Source: Yoonia vestfoldensis DSM 16212 (GTDB taxonomy: Bacteria > Pseudomonadota > Alphaproteobacteria > Rhodobacterales > Rhodobacteraceae). Taken from it: a DNA stretch of 64,000 nt. This document shows positions 47,725 to 57,365 of the stretch, one piece after another (the stretch's first letter is position 1; every line of letters starts with the position of its first letter). The notes under the pieces were generated by a model. That model saw only the letters and a program-made list of their open reading frames with translations, searched no databases and was not told where the DNA came from. The stretch spans positions 124,001 through 188,000 of the forward strand of contig NZ_KB907978.1 in NCBI RefSeq assembly GCF_000382265.1, given 5' to 3'. Position numbers and translations under genes: made by a program.

Positions 47725-48797
47725 TTGCCCACCTCCAGCGCCAGATCGGGGCGGATCACACCGCCCACCGCTGGCACCGCACGGCCCTGCCCCAACCGCG
47801 CGGTCAGCGCGTCATAGCGGCCCCCCGTGGCGATAGGCGGCAATTCGGGGCGGTCGCTGGCGTAAAACCCAAAGACAAAGCCGTCGTAATATTCCAACGA
47901 GGTCCGCCCATAGCTGCCCTCAAAGTCGAGCGTGTCAACATCGATCCCGCGTGCGGCCATCGCATCCAGACGCGCCTCCATCCGGCGCACGGCGCTGCCG
48001 ATGCTGGGCATATCTACGGCGATATCGCGCAGCACGCTGAGCGCGTCGGTGCTGGTCGCGCGCAAGCCAAGGATCGCGTCGATCAGCGCGGTCTCGTCCG
48101 ATGACAAGGGCGCGGCTTCAGCATCCGCACGCAAGGCTGCGATACGGGCGGCAACCTCCGCCCGGCTGCGCAGCCCGACCTCGGGACCGGCGCTGGCAAA
48201 AGGATCATCCGTCGCCAGCAAGGCCGCGCGCAACGGCGGCACCTCGCCCGACCCGTAACGGCGCAAGAGCGCGCGAAACCGGCCCGGCCGCCAGATATGG
48301 CGCAGCAAAGCCGCCTTGCGGTCGTCGGTCGTGCGCAAACCCCGCACCGCCGCCATCAGCACGCCGATATCACCTGTCGCCGCGCGCAGCGGCAGACCGG
48401 CCAGCCCTGCGGCGATCACGGCAAAGACTTCGGCATCGGCGGCGGCAGGGTTCTGGCCGTCGAACACCTCGTATCCCACCTGCACATATTCGTTGGCGCG
48501 GGTCTCGTCGGTTTCCTGCTTGCGGAACACCTTGCCCGAATAGGTATAGCGCGCCGGATCGGCATAGGTTTCCATATGCATCTGAACGACCGGCACGGTG
48601 AAATCGGGGCGCAGCACCTTTTCGCCGCGCAACGGATCGGCGGTCAGATAGGCGCGCGCGCGGATATCCTCGCCGTAAAGGTCCAGCAGCAGATCGGCCG
48701 GTTGCAGCACATCCGCCTTGACCACAATTGCCCCCTGCGCTGCAAAATGGTCCCGCAGGCGGCGGGCCTCGGTCAGGGTCGCGGGCGAGGTCGGCAT
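47718..48797 (-). CDS. hisZ: ATP phosphoribosyltransferase regulatory subunit HisZ
   Basis: 359 aa, a HisS-like class II synthetase paralogue without tRNA ligase function, which carries histidine feedback control of HisG. Class II motif 2-like TYSGKVFRKQE and motif 3-like PAVGGVIRPDLAL are recognisable but altered. Shares one base (TGATG) with the hisS stop. The hisS-hisZ-hisG order makes histidine supply and charging a single unit. Confidence 0.92.
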   Translation of the reverse strand: MPTSPATLTEARRLRDHFAAQGAIVVKADVLQPADLLLDLYGEDIRARAYLTADPLRGEKVLRPDFTVPVVQMHMETYADPARYTYSGKVFRKQETDETRANEYVQVGYEVFDGQNPAAADAEVFAVIAAGLAGLPLRAATGDIGVLMAAVRGLRTTDDRKAALLRHIWRPGRFRALLRRYGSGEVPPLRAALLATDDPFASAGPEVGLRSRAEVAARIAALRADAEAAPLSSDETALIDAILGLRATSTDALSVLRDIAVDMPSIGSAVRRMEARLDAMAARGIDVDTLDFEGSYGRTSLEYYDGFVFGFYASDRPELPPIATGGRYDALTARLGQGRAVPAVGGVIRPDLALEVGKC

Positions 48798-50275
48798 CAG
48801 CCCTGCCCGTCCAGAATGGCGCGTACCTTTGCGACCATCTGATCACGCGGCACTTCGGACTGGCTGGGGCGGTCTTTCCATTCCTCCAGCGTCGCGTTCT
48901 TGGCGAGCTGCGCCCCAAGGATAAGGTCCTTGATCTGCACGACACCTTTGGCGAATTCGTCACCCCCCGCGATGATCGCGACAGGAGAGGCGCGCTTGTC
49001 GGCGTATTTCAACTGGTTGCCGAAATTCTTGGGATTGCCGAGATAGACTTCCGACCGGATCCCCGCCTTGCGCAATTCGGCCACCATCGTCTGGTAATCG
49101 GCCATATGCGCGCGGTCCATGACGGTGACGATCACGGGACCGGCAGCCTCGGACGTGATCCGCCCCGTCGCGCGCAACGCCGCCAGCAGCCGGTCCACCC
49201 CGATGGAAACTCCCGTAGCCGGTACTTCCTGTCCAGTAAAGCGCTTGACCAGATCGTCATAACGCCCGCCCCCCGCGACGGAGCCGAAATTGCGCTGACG
49301 GCCCTTTTCGTCGGTGACCTCGAAGGTCAGTTCGGCCTCATATACAGGGCCGGTGTAATAGCCCAGACCGCGCACGACAGACGGGTCTATGATGATGCGG
49401 TCAGGGCCATAGCCTTGGGCAGACAGCAGCCCCGAGATCTCTTCCAACTCCGCGACACCCGCAACGCCGATCTGCGAGCCTGCGACCAGTTCCGCCAGAC
49501 GGGCGACGGTGGCGGCACCCGTATCGCGCTTGGCCTCCATGAACCCTATCACGACATCCGCCTGCGCCTCGCTCAGCCCCGCGCCCTTGGTGAAATCGCC
49601 ACTTTCATCCTTGCGCCCCTCGCCCAGCAACGCCCGCACGCCCGCTACGCCGAGCCGGTCGAGCTTGTCAATCGCACGCAGCACGATCCCGCGCTCGGCC
49701 TCCTTGTCATCCCCCGACAGGCCCGCCACTTCCAGCACGCCGTTCAGCACCTTGCGGTTATTCACGCGGATCACATAATCCCCACGCGCGATGCCGACCT
49801 CTTCCAGACAATCCGCCAGCATGGCGCAAATCTCGGCATCGGCGGCGACACTGGCCGCCCCCACCGTATCGGCATCACACTGGTAAAACTGCCGGAACCG
49901 CCCCGGCCCCGGCTTTTCATTGCGCCAGACCGGACCCATCGCATAACGGCGGTAAGGCGAGGGCAGATCGTTGCGATATTGCGCCGCCACCCGTGCAAGC
50001 GGTGCCGTCAGATCATAGCGCAGCGCCAGCCAGTCGGCATCCTCCTGCCAGGCGAACACCCCCTCGTTCGGGCGGTCCACATCGGGCAGGAACTTGCCCA
50101 AAGCCTCGACCGTCTCGACCGCCGAAGTCTCCAGCGCGTCGAACCCGTAGCGATGATAGACCGCCGCGATCTTGGCCAGCATCGCGGCCCGTTCGGTCAC
50201 ATCCGCGCCGAAATAATCCTGAAACCCCTTGGGTGTCACAGCCTTGGGGCGGGGGGTTTTCTTGTCATTGGCCAT
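48797..50275 (-). CDS. hisS: Histidine--tRNA ligase
   Basis: 492 aa class II synthetase. Motif 2 region [27 protein letters not shown], the histidine-binding [11 protein letters not shown] and motif 3 [13 protein letters not shown] are clear, then an anticodon-binding domain. First gene of hisS-hisZ-hisG. The divergent or upstream neighbour is an Lrp-type regulator, 42 bp away on the same strand. Confidence 0.96.
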   Translation of the reverse strand: MANDKKTPRPKAVTPKGFQDYFGADVTERAAMLAKIAAVYHRYGFDALETSAVETVEALGKFLPDVDRPNEGVFAWQEDADWLALRYDLTAPLARVAAQYRNDLPSPYRRYAMGPVWRNEKPGPGRFRQFYQCDADTVGAASVAADAEICAMLADCLEEVGIARGDYVIRVNNRKVLNGVLEVAGLSGDDKEAERGIVLRAIDKLDRLGVAGVRALLGEGRKDESGDFTKGAGLSEAQADVVIGFMEAKRDTGAATVARLAELVAGSQIGVAGVAELEEISGLLSAQGYGPDRIIIDPSVVRGLGYYTGPVYEAELTFEVTDEKGRQRNFGSVAGGGRYDDLVKRFTGQEVPATGVSIGVDRLLAALRATGRITSEAAGPVIVTVMDRAHMADYQTMVAELRKAGIRSEVYLGNPKNFGNQLKYADKRASPVAIIAGGDEFAKGVVQIKDLILGAQLAKNATLEEWKDRPSQSEVPRDQMVAKVRAILDGQG

Positions 50276-50317
50276 CGCGCTGTTCCTCTTGATCCCGCGC
50301 CGTTTACCGCGCCAATG

Positions 50318-50776
50318 TCACAGGGGCAATGCAGTCGTATATTTCAGCTCTTTGAGACTGAACGACGACACGACCGATTTGACAAAAGGCTGGCGGAGCA
50401 GCGCATGGGTCATGAAGGCCTCGTAGGCCTCGACATCGTGACAGCGGATTTTCAGGATGTAATCGGCGGTGCCCGACACGGCATGCGCCTCCATGATCTC
50501 GGGATGGGCGCGGGTCACGGCGGCAAAACCCGCAATCGCGGCCTCGCCATGATCCGACAGCCGGACAGTGGCAAACAAACAAAGGGCCACCTCTGCCTTG
50601 CGCGGATCGAGCAAGGCGAAACGGCCTTTCAACAGCCCCACCGCCTCGAACTCCTGCACCTTGCGCCAGACGGTCGATGTGGCCATGCCCGTCTGCGTGG
50701 CCATCTCAGCCAGTGACAGCGCGGCGTTGCCCTGCAGAACCCGCAGCAAGGCGCGCTCCTGATCGGACAATTTCAT
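50318..50776 (-). CDS. Lrp/AsnC family regulator beside phhA
   Basis: 152 aa. HTH: LRVLQGNAALSLAEMATQTG then MATSTVWRKVQEFEAVG. Ligand-binding domain with VSGTADYILKIRCHDVEAYE. Divergent from phhA, which Lrp-type regulators often control by binding phenylalanine or tyrosine; that role is inferred from position only. Confidence 0.9.
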   Translation of the reverse strand: MKLSDQERALLRVLQGNAALSLAEMATQTGMATSTVWRKVQEFEAVGLLKGRFALLDPRKAEVALCLFATVRLSDHGEAAIAGFAAVTRAHPEIMEAHAVSGTADYILKIRCHDVEAYEAFMTHALLRQPFVKSVVSSFSLKELKYTTALPL

Positions 50777-50793
50777 ATCTGTGATCTTTCTGA

Positions 50794-50836
50794 CTTCTTA
50801 TTTCCAAAAATACTCATTTCATTGCCTGAAAGGCAA
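50794..50836 (-). repeat. Bipartite dispersed repeat, copy F (variant)
   Basis: Minus strand: hairpin TTGCCT-TTC-AGGCAA (50836-50822), a 6-bp link, then GAGTATTTTTGGAAATAAGAAG (50815-50794, given here in two parts: GAGTATTTTTGG and AAATAAGAAG). The core end matches copy C; the CCTCCGGCGG part is missing. Lies in the promoter region between the lrp-like gene and phhA. Confidence 0.6.
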
Positions 50837-50884
50837 GAAATTGCGCCTGAACCGGATCACAGTGTTCGCGAAGGAGGTTCCGAG

Positions 50885-51675
50885 ATGCCCAAAGACACCA
50901 CCTATGCCTCTGTGCTGCCCGATGCGGACGGGCTCTATCCCTACGCACCCGAAGACGATGCCGTCTGGGGCATCTGTTCACCTGCCAGATGGCCTTCCTG
51001 CCCGGCAAGGTCGCGCCGGACTACCTCGATGGTGTGGAAAAGCTTGGGCTGAACGCCGCCAAGACCCCGCAGGTGCGCGACATCGACGCCCGCCTTCATG
51101 CGCTGACAGGCGCTGGCGCGCATGGCGTGCCCGCAATCATCCCGCCATCGCAGTTTTTCGACCTGCTGGCCCAGCGCAAGTTTCCGGTCGCCACGTTTCT
51201 GCGGCGGCGCGAACATATGGACTATATCGAGGAACCGGACCTCTTTCACGAGGTGTTCGGCCATTGCCCGTTGCTGACCAACGCGGCTTACGTCGATTTC
51301 ATCGCAGGGTTCGGCCAAAAGGCGCTGGCGATGGACAAGGCCGACCGCTGGTTCATTTTCCGCCTGTTTTGGTTCACCGTCGAATTCGGGATGATCCGCA
51401 CCGATGACGGCTTGCGCGCCTATGGAGCGGGCATCGTGTCATCCCCCGCCGAGGCCGCGCATGCGCTGTCGGGCGATGCGCTGATGCAGGACTTCGATCT
51501 GCTGACGGTGTTCCGCACGCCCTACCGGATCGACATCGTGCAGCCGACCTATTTCGTGATCGACGGGTTCGACCAGTTGGCCGGTCTGCTCGACAACGAT
51601 TTCGCGGCGGTGATCGCGCAGGCGCGCGCGATGGGCGACCTGCCTGCTCTTTTCGAAGGCAAGAAGTCCGTGTAG
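50885..51675 (+). pseudogene. phhA: Phenylalanine 4-monooxygenase, frameshifted
   Basis: The gene would hydroxylate phenylalanine to tyrosine with iron and pterin. From ATG 50885 (GGAGG ribosome site) the frame reads MPKDTTYASVLPDADGLYPY then APEDDAVWG, and goes off frame at a run of four G (50967-50970). One base further the next frame gives HLFTCQMAFLPGKVAPDYLD and then the rest of the enzyme. The iron site DLFHEVFGHCPLLT is intact, as are the residues to the stop at 51675. One missing base restores the family sequence, so either recent inactivation or a homopolymer error. Confidence 0.85.
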
Positions 51676-51684
51676 GTGTCGGGC

Positions 51685-51888
51685 ATGACCGACATCATCC
51701 CCCTTGAAGAAAAGATCGCCCATCTGACGCGCACGGTGGATGATTTGTCCGATATCGTCGCGCGTCAGGAAAAGGAACTGGCGCTGCTGACCCGCCGCAT
51801 GGCGATGCTGATGGAACGCGAAGCCGCGCGCGAAATGGAAACAGGTGGGTCGATCCCCTTGGGCGACCAGCGCCCGCCGCATTGGTAG
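51685..51888 (+). CDS. slyX: SlyX family protein
   Basis: 67 aa, a coiled-coil: LEEKIAHLTRTVDDLSDIVA and RQEKELALLTRRMAMLMERE, then the C-terminal PPHW that is typical of SlyX. Function unclear. The ATG at 51685 has AGGTG at about 7 bp. Starts 9 bp after phhA and stops 3 bp before the convergent dnaE. Confidence 0.88.
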   Translation: MTDIIPLEEKIAHLTRTVDDLSDIVARQEKELALLTRRMAMLMEREAAREMETGGSIPLGDQRPPHW

Positions 51889-51891
51889 ACC

Positions 51892-54800
51892 TCAGGCGTC
51901 CTCGACCTCGATCACCCCGCCAAGGCTGCGCAGAGCCCCCTTGATCTGCGGATTAACCGGAAACGGCTCGCCCAGATCAAGCTCGACCTCGCCCGGCAGA
52001 TCGGCATTCGTCAGGCAGATATAGACCGGACCGCGCGCGGCCCGCACCCCGTCGCGGGCGGCATTGGCCAGAATGCTGGCAATCGTATCGATGGCAGAGG
52101 GGCTGTCGATGAACACGCGCAGCCCCGCTGACCCCGCATCCGCCACCACGCTGTCGATGGGCGACACCGACCGGCCCAAGAGCTTGAGCTGGTCCGCCTC
52201 CATCGTCGCCTCGCATTGCAGGACGATCTGCGATCCGGTGTCGAGATAGGCGCGCGCAACCTCGAGCGTGTCGGAAAACATCGTGACCTCGTATTGCCCT
52301 GTCGGATCGGACAATTGCACAAAGGCGAAACGGTTGCCGCGTGCCGATTTGCGTTCCTGCCGCCCCGACACGGTGCCCGCCATCTTTACCACCGCAGGCC
52401 CGCGTTCGGCTTTGGCGATCACCTCATCCAGCGTCAGCACCTGCTTGCGCTTCAGCGCGCCCATGTAATCGTCAAGCGGATGGCCCGAGAGATAGAAACC
52501 AATCGCCTTGAATTCCTCGGCCAGCCGTTCGGCGGGCAGCCAGTCGTCACCGAAGGCAAGGCGCGGTTCGGGCAAATCCTCGCCTGCGTCACCAAACAGC
52601 GACACCTGATTGGATGATTTCTGATCATGGATCGCCGCCGAATAGGCGGTCAGCGCATCAAGGCTGTCCATCACGCGCCGCCGGTTCCGGTCGAGTACGT
52701 CGAAAGCCCCCGCGCGCGCGAGCATCTCCAGCGACCGTTTGCCGATGCGTTTGAGATCGCAGCGCCGCGCGAAATCGAACAGGTTCACAAACGGTTTCGA
52801 TGTCGCCCCGGACCCCGCTCCGGGGCCTCCGGCAGAGTGTGGCCCCGCGTCAAGCCCGGAATCACCCTCGCGGCCCGCCACGATCAGCTTCATCGCCTCG
52901 ACGCCCACGTTCTTCAAAGCACCCAGCGCATAAACCAGCTTGCCGTCCTGCACCTCGAACGTGGCACCCGACCGGTTCACGCAAGGCGGGATGTAGTCGA
53001 TCCTGAGGCCCTTCTTCACTTCCTGAAAATACACACCCAGCTTGTCGGTCAGGTGGATATCGCAGTTCATCACACCGGCCATGAATTCAACCGGGTGATT
53101 GGCTTTCAGCCACGCCGTCTGATAACTGACCACCGCATAGGCGGCGGCGTGGGATTTGTTGAACCCGTAATTGGCGAATTTTTCGAGAAGGTCGAACACC
53201 TCGCGCGCCTTTTTCGGCTCGACCCCGTTAGCCTTGGCGCCCGCCTCGAACTTGGGGCGTTCCTTCGCCATTTCTTCGGCGATTTTCTTGCCCATCGCGC
53301 GGCGCAACAGGTCCGCCCCGCCAAGGCTGTAGCCCGCCATGACCTGCGCGATTTCCATCACCTGTTCCTGATAAACGATGATGCCTTGGGTTTCCGCCAG
53401 AATATGGTCGATCGACGGGTGGATCGATTCCAGTTCCTTGATCCCGTTCTTCACCTCGCAATAGGTGGGGATATTCTCCATCGGGCCGGGCCGATACAGC
53501 GCCACAAGCGCCACGATATCCTCGATGCACGTCGGTTTCATGCGCTTGAGCGCATCCATCATGCCCGAGCTTTCCACCTGAAACACGGCGATGGTTTTCG
53601 CAGAGGCGTAGAGCGCGTAGGATTTCGGATCATCCAGCGGGATCGCCCCGATGTCGTATTCGAACCCCACGGGCGGCTGGTACAGCACATCGCCATCCGC
53701 CGTGACATTCAGGCTGCGCCCCGCCTTGCGGATCAGTTCCACCGCGTTCTGGATCACGGTCAGGGTTTTCAGCCCCAGAAAGTCGAATTTCACCAGCCCC
53801 GCCTGTTCGACCCATTTCATGTTGAACTGGGTCGCGGGCATGTCCGAGCGCGGGTCCTGATACAGCGGGACCAGCTCGTCCAGCGGACGGTCCCCGATCA
53901 CCACACCGGCGGCATGGGTCGAAGCGTTGCGCAGCAGCCCTTCGACCTGTTGCGCATAGGTCAGAAGGCGTTGGACGACCTCTTCATTCTTGGCCTCTTC
54001 GCGCAGGCGAGGTTCATCGGCCAGCGCCTTTTCGATGCTGACGGGTTTGACGCCTTCGACGGGGATCATTTTCGACAGGCGGTCCACCTGCCCATAAGGC
54101 ATCTGCAACACACGGCCGACATCGCGCACGGCGGCCTTGGACAGAAGCGCACCAAAGGTGATGATCTGGCCCACACGGTCGCGGCCGTATTTGTCCTGCA
54201 CATAGCGGATCACCTCTTCGCGGCGATCCATGCAAAAGTCGATGTCGAAGTCGGGCATCGACACACGTTCGGGGTTGAGGAAGCGTTCGAACAGCAGGCT
54301 ATAGCGCAAAGGGTCCAGATCGGTGATCAAGAGCGCATAGGCCACAAGCGAGCCTGCCCCCGACCCCCGCCCCGGCCCCACGGGAATCCCGTTGTCCTTG
54401 GCCCATTTGATGAAATCGGCGACGATCAGAAAATAGCCGGGAAACCCCATGCCCTCGATGATGCCCAGTTCGAATTCGAGCCGTTTTTCATAGTCCTCGA
54501 CCGAGGCCGCATGCGGGATCACGGCCAGGCGATCGCGCAGGCCTTCCTGTGCCTGACGGCGCAGTTCGGCCACCTCGTCATCGGCGAATTTGGGCAGGAT
54601 CGGCGCGCGTTTATACGCCTTGAACGCGCAGCGTTGCGCGATCTCGATGGTGTTTTCCAGTGCTTCGGGCAGGTCCGCGAACAGCGTCGCCATTTCGCGC
54701 GGCGTCTTGAAATAATGCTGCGACGTCAGGCGGCGGCGCGGTTCCTGCTGGTCGACATAAGCGCCATCTGCGATGCAGATCAGCGCATCGTGGGCCTCAT

Positions 54801-55458
54801 AGAACGCGGCCTTGGGGAAATAGACGTCATTGGTCGCAACCAGCGGCAGGCCCTTGGCATAGGCCATTTCGACATGGCCACGTTCAGACAGGCGTTCGGC
54901 CTCGGGCAGGCCACCGTCAACCGGATGGCGCTGCAATTCGACATAGAGCCGGTCAGGGTAGATCGCCGCCAACTGGTCGAGCAACAGTTCAGCCTTGGCC
55001 TGCTGGCCATGCCGCAAGAGCCGCCCGATCGGGCCGTCAGGGCCACCCGTCAGGCAGATCAGACCCGCGCTGTATTGCGCCAGTTCATCGACCGTGACCT
55101 GCGGCAATTCCCCCGCAGCATCGAGATAGGCGCAGGAATTGAGTTTCATCAGGTTCAGATAGCCCGCCTCGTTCTGCGCCAGCAGCACGATGGGTGCCGG
55201 AGCCTCGGGCCGTTTGCCGGGTTCGGGCGTCGCATAAGCGAGATCCAGCTGGCAGCCCATGATGGGCTGCACACCCGCCTTGGTCGCGTATTCGGAAAAC
55301 TCCAGCGCGCAGAACATGTTGTTGGTATCGGTCACGGCGACCGCAGGCATCCCCATGCCCGCCGCCAAGGGGGCCAGCGATTTGACCGGCACCGCCCCTT
55401 CCAGCAGGGAATATTCGGTATGGGTGCGCAGGTGGATGAATCGGGGCTGATCTGTCAT
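51892..55458 (-). CDS. dnaE: DNA polymerase III alpha subunit
   Basis: 1188 aa replicative polymerase. PHP domain at the N-terminus (FIHLRTHTEYSLLEGAVPVK), polymerase palm with PDFDIDFCMDRREEVI (catalytic Asp pair), YQEQVMEIAQVMAGYSLGGAD, helix-hairpin-helix and a C-terminal OB fold (VVKMAGTVSGRQERKS). ATG 55458 is chosen; the frame is open far upstream over the ArsR gene, which is opposite in strand. Residues about 865-887 (DSGLDAGPHSAGGPGAGSG) look like an insertion encoded by a palindromic DNA block. Confidence 0.96.
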   Translation of the reverse strand: MTDQPRFIHLRTHTEYSLLEGAVPVKSLAPLAAGMGMPAVAVTDTNNMFCALEFSEYATKAGVQPIMGCQLDLAYATPEPGKRPEAPAPIVLLAQNEAGYLNLMKLNSCAYLDAAGELPQVTVDELAQYSAGLICLTGGPDGPIGRLLRHGQQAKAELLLDQLAAIYPDRLYVELQRHPVDGGLPEAERLSERGHVEMAYAKGLPLVATNDVYFPKAAFYEAHDALICIADGAYVDQQEPRRRLTSQHYFKTPREMATLFADLPEALENTIEIAQRCAFKAYKRAPILPKFADDEVAELRRQAQEGLRDRLAVIPHAASVEDYEKRLEFELGIIEGMGFPGYFLIVADFIKWAKDNGIPVGPGRGSGAGSLVAYALLITDLDPLRYSLLFERFLNPERVSMPDFDIDFCMDRREEVIRYVQDKYGRDRVGQIITFGALLSKAAVRDVGRVLQMPYGQVDRLSKMIPVEGVKPVSIEKALADEPRLREEAKNEEVVQRLLTYAQQVEGLLRNASTHAAGVVIGDRPLDELVPLYQDPRSDMPATQFNMKWVEQAGLVKFDFLGLKTLTVIQNAVELIRKAGRSLNVTADGDVLYQPPVGFEYDIGAIPLDDPKSYALYASAKTIAVFQVESSGMMDALKRMKPTCIEDIVALVALYRPGPMENIPTYCEVKNGIKELESIHPSIDHILAETQGIIVYQEQVMEIAQVMAGYSLGGADLLRRAMGKKIAEEMAKERPKFEAGAKANGVEPKKAREVFDLLEKFANYGFNKSHAAAYAVVSYQTAWLKANHPVEFMAGVMNCDIHLTDKLGVYFQEVKKGLRIDYIPPCVNRSGATFEVQDGKLVYALGALKNVGVEAMKLIVAGREGDSGLDAGPHSAGGPGAGSGATSKPFVNLFDFARRCDLKRIGKRSLEMLARAGAFDVLDRNRRRVMDSLDALTAYSAAIHDQKSSNQVSLFGDAGEDLPEPRLAFGDDWLPAERLAEEFKAIGFYLSGHPLDDYMGALKRKQVLTLDEVIAKAERGPAVVKMAGTVSGRQERKSARGNRFAFVQLSDPTGQYEVTMFSDTLEVARAYLDTGSQIVLQCEATMEADQLKLLGRSVSPIDSVVADAGSAGLRVFIDSPSAIDTIASILANAARDGVRAARGPVYICLTNADLPGEVELDLGEPFPVNPQIKGALRSLGGVIEVEDA
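52805..52859. repeat. Palindromic block inside dnaE
   Basis: A hairpin GCCCCGGA-N6-TCCGGGGC (52805-52826) is followed by GGCCCCGCGTCAAGCCCGG (52841-52859), a sequence of the type common in extragenic palindromes of alphaproteobacteria. The block is translated in frame as Gly/Ala/Ser/Pro-rich residues between conserved DnaE segments. Confidence 0.6.
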
Positions 55459-55546
55459 GCGCCAAGGGTAGCGGATGGGCGCGCAGGCACAAGGTGGCGC
55501 GGGCCTGTCGCTTGACTTGGACCTTCTTCGGCTGACACTGCGTGCG

Positions 55547-55843
55547 ATGACTGACAAACTCGATTCCTTTTTTGGGGCCATGTCCGACCCGACCCGCCGC
55601 GCGGTGCTGGAACGGCTGGCCGCCGGGCCCGCGAGCGTGGGCGAGCTGCACAAGCCGCACAAGATGGCGCTGCCGACCTTCATGCGGCATCTCAAGGTGC
55701 TGGAGGACAGCGGCGTCGTGCGGTCGATCAAGAAAGGGCGCGTGCGCACCTGCCAGCTTGAAACCGCGCCTCTGATCGAGGTGCAAGGCTGGCTGGCGTG
55801 GCAGCGCGCGATCTGGGAAAACCGCGATACAGGCCAGCCCTGA
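55547..55843 (+). CDS. ArsR-family transcriptional regulator
   Basis: 98-residue winged-HTH protein: MTDKLDSFFGAMSDPTRRAV, LERLAAGPASVGELHKPHKM, PTFMRHLKVLEDSGVVRSIK. Lacks the Cys pair of metal sensors in the alpha-3 helix, so it is probably a non-metal ArsR (the type often next to START/AHSA1 genes), but no such partner is nearby. Divergent from dnaE. Confidence 0.85.
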   Translation: MTDKLDSFFGAMSDPTRRAVLERLAAGPASVGELHKPHKMALPTFMRHLKVLEDSGVVRSIKKGRVRTCQLETAPLIEVQGWLAWQRAIWENRDTGQP

Positions 55844-55944
55844 GCGCCGCCCGCTTTTTCAGCGAACGCAACGCCGCCGGGCAAGTGCCGTTGAAAACCC
55901 TTGCAAACCGGCCTGCAGCCCGTTTTGATACGCTGTGACAACGG

Positions 55945-55973
55945 GCAGATGTCTACGCCGCATCGACATCTGC
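55945..55973 (+). promoter_or_regulatory. Inverted repeat upstream of xdhA
   Basis: Perfect 9-bp arms GCAGATGTC/GACATCTGC with an 11-base spacer, 36 bp before the xdhA start. Could be an operator for a purine-responsive repressor or a leader hairpin; a short CTTTT follows. No regulator gene is adjacent except the ArsR-type one. Confidence 0.5.
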
Positions 55974-56009
55974 ATCCTTTTGATCTGGTAAGGCGGCAGG
56001 TCTACACCA

Positions 56010-57365
56010 ATGGAAATCACGTTTCTTCTCAACGGGGAAACCATGCGTGTCACGGCGCAACCCACGACGACGTTGCTGGACTGGCTGCGCAATGGACGCG
56101 GCCTCTGCGGCACCAAGGAAGGCTGCAACGAAGGCGATTGCGGGGCCTGCACCGTGATGGTGACCGACGACAGTGGCGCGAAAGCGCTGAACGCCTGCAT
56201 CCTGTTTCTGCCGCAACTGCATGGCAAGGCCGTGCGCACCGTCGAAGGGATCGCCGCACCGGATGGCACGCTGCACCCTGTCCAGCAGGCGATGATCGAC
56301 CATCACGGGTCGCAATGCGGGTTCTGCACCCCCGGTTTCATCGCCGCGATGGCGACCGCGCATCTGGCAGGCCGCACCGACCATGACGATGTGCTGGCAG
56401 GCAACCTGTGCCGCTGCACCGGCTACGCCCCGATCATCCGGGCGGCCAAGGCGGCAGAGGCGCAGCCCAGCCCCGACTGGATGCAGGACACACCGCCTGC
56501 TGTGGAAACGGTGCCTTATGCGCCCGAAACACTGGACGCTCTGGCCGCCTTCTATGCCGCCAATCCCGACGCGGTGATCGTCGCGGGCGCAACCGATGTG
56601 GGGCTGTGGGTGACCAAGCAATTGCGCGATCTGCCAAAGCCCCTGTTCCTGCACCGCTGCACCGATCTGCAGCAGGTTGAGGTTACGGATGATGCACTCC
56701 ATTTCGGCGCAACCGTCACGATGACCGCGGTGCTGGATGTGCTACGCGACCATCATCCGTCCTACGCCGAACTGGTCCGGCGGTACGGGTCCGATCAGGT
56801 GCGCAACGCCGCGACCATCGGCGGCAATATCGCCAACGGGTCACCCATCGGGGATAATCCGCCCGCGCTGATCGCACTGGGGGCGCAGCTGCATCTGCGG
56901 CGCGGCGATGCTCTGCGCGAGATGCCGATCGAGGCTTTCTTTCTCGACTACGGCAAACAGAACCGCCAGCCCGGCGAATTGGTGACGGGTGTGACCCTGC
57001 CCCGCCACGCGCCTGACCTGCGCTGCTACAAAATCTCCAAACGCTTCGATCAGGACATCTCGGCGGTGTGCGGCTGTTTCAATATCAGCGTCGTGGAAGG
57101 CGTGGTCGCATCGGCGCGCATCGCCTTTGGCGGCATGTCGGGTATACCCGCGCGCGCCACAACGGTCGAGCAGGCATTGATCGGCCAGCCGTGGACGCAA
57201 GCCACAGTTGATGTGGCTGCCGGCTCTTTTTCTGATGATTTTACGCCTCTGTCGGACATGCGCGCCAGTGCTGCTTATCGACTTGAGGTCGCGCAGAACC
57301 TGCTGCACCGTTATTTCGCGCAAAGTCAGGGGCAAGCCGCCAATGTGCTGGAGGTATCGGCATGA
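56010..57365 (+). CDS. xdhA: Xanthine dehydrogenase small subunit XdhA
   Basis: 451 aa. N-terminal [2Fe-2S] site CGTKEGCNEGDCGACTV with ligand Cys39, 44, 47 and Cys63; second [2Fe-2S] site GSQCGFCTPGF (Cys103, 106) and LCRCTGYAP (Cys134, 136). The C-terminal FAD domain has VIVAGATDVGLWVTKQL and TIGGNIANGSPIGD. Oxidises hypoxanthine and xanthine to urate with NAD. Overlaps xdhB by 4 bp. Confidence 0.96.
   Translation: MEITFLLNGETMRVTAQPTTTLLDWLRNGRGLCGTKEGCNEGDCGACTVMVTDDSGAKALNACILFLPQLHGKAVRTVEGIAAPDGTLHPVQQAMIDHHGSQCGFCTPGFIAAMATAHLAGRTDHDDVLAGNLCRCTGYAPIIRAAKAAEAQPSPDWMQDTPPAVETVPYAPETLDALAAFYAANPDAVIVAGATDVGLWVTKQLRDLPKPLFLHRCTDLQQVEVTDDALHFGATVTMTAVLDVLRDHHPSYAELVRRYGSDQVRNAATIGGNIANGSPIGDNPPALIALGAQLHLRRGDALREMPIEAFFLDYGKQNRQPGELVTGVTLPRHAPDLRCYKISKRFDQDISAVCGCFNISVVEGVVASARIAFGGMSGIPARATTVEQALIGQPWTQATVDVAAGSFSDDFTPLSDMRASAAYRLEVAQNLLHRYFAQSQGQAANVLEVSA

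Noticed and set aside
48728..50716. Open frame of 662 codons on the plus strand
   Set aside because: Antisense to hisS and the lrp-like gene; no family features.
52627..55515. Open frame of 962 codons on the plus strand
   Set aside because: Antisense to dnaE, no recognisable domain, composition of a mirror frame.
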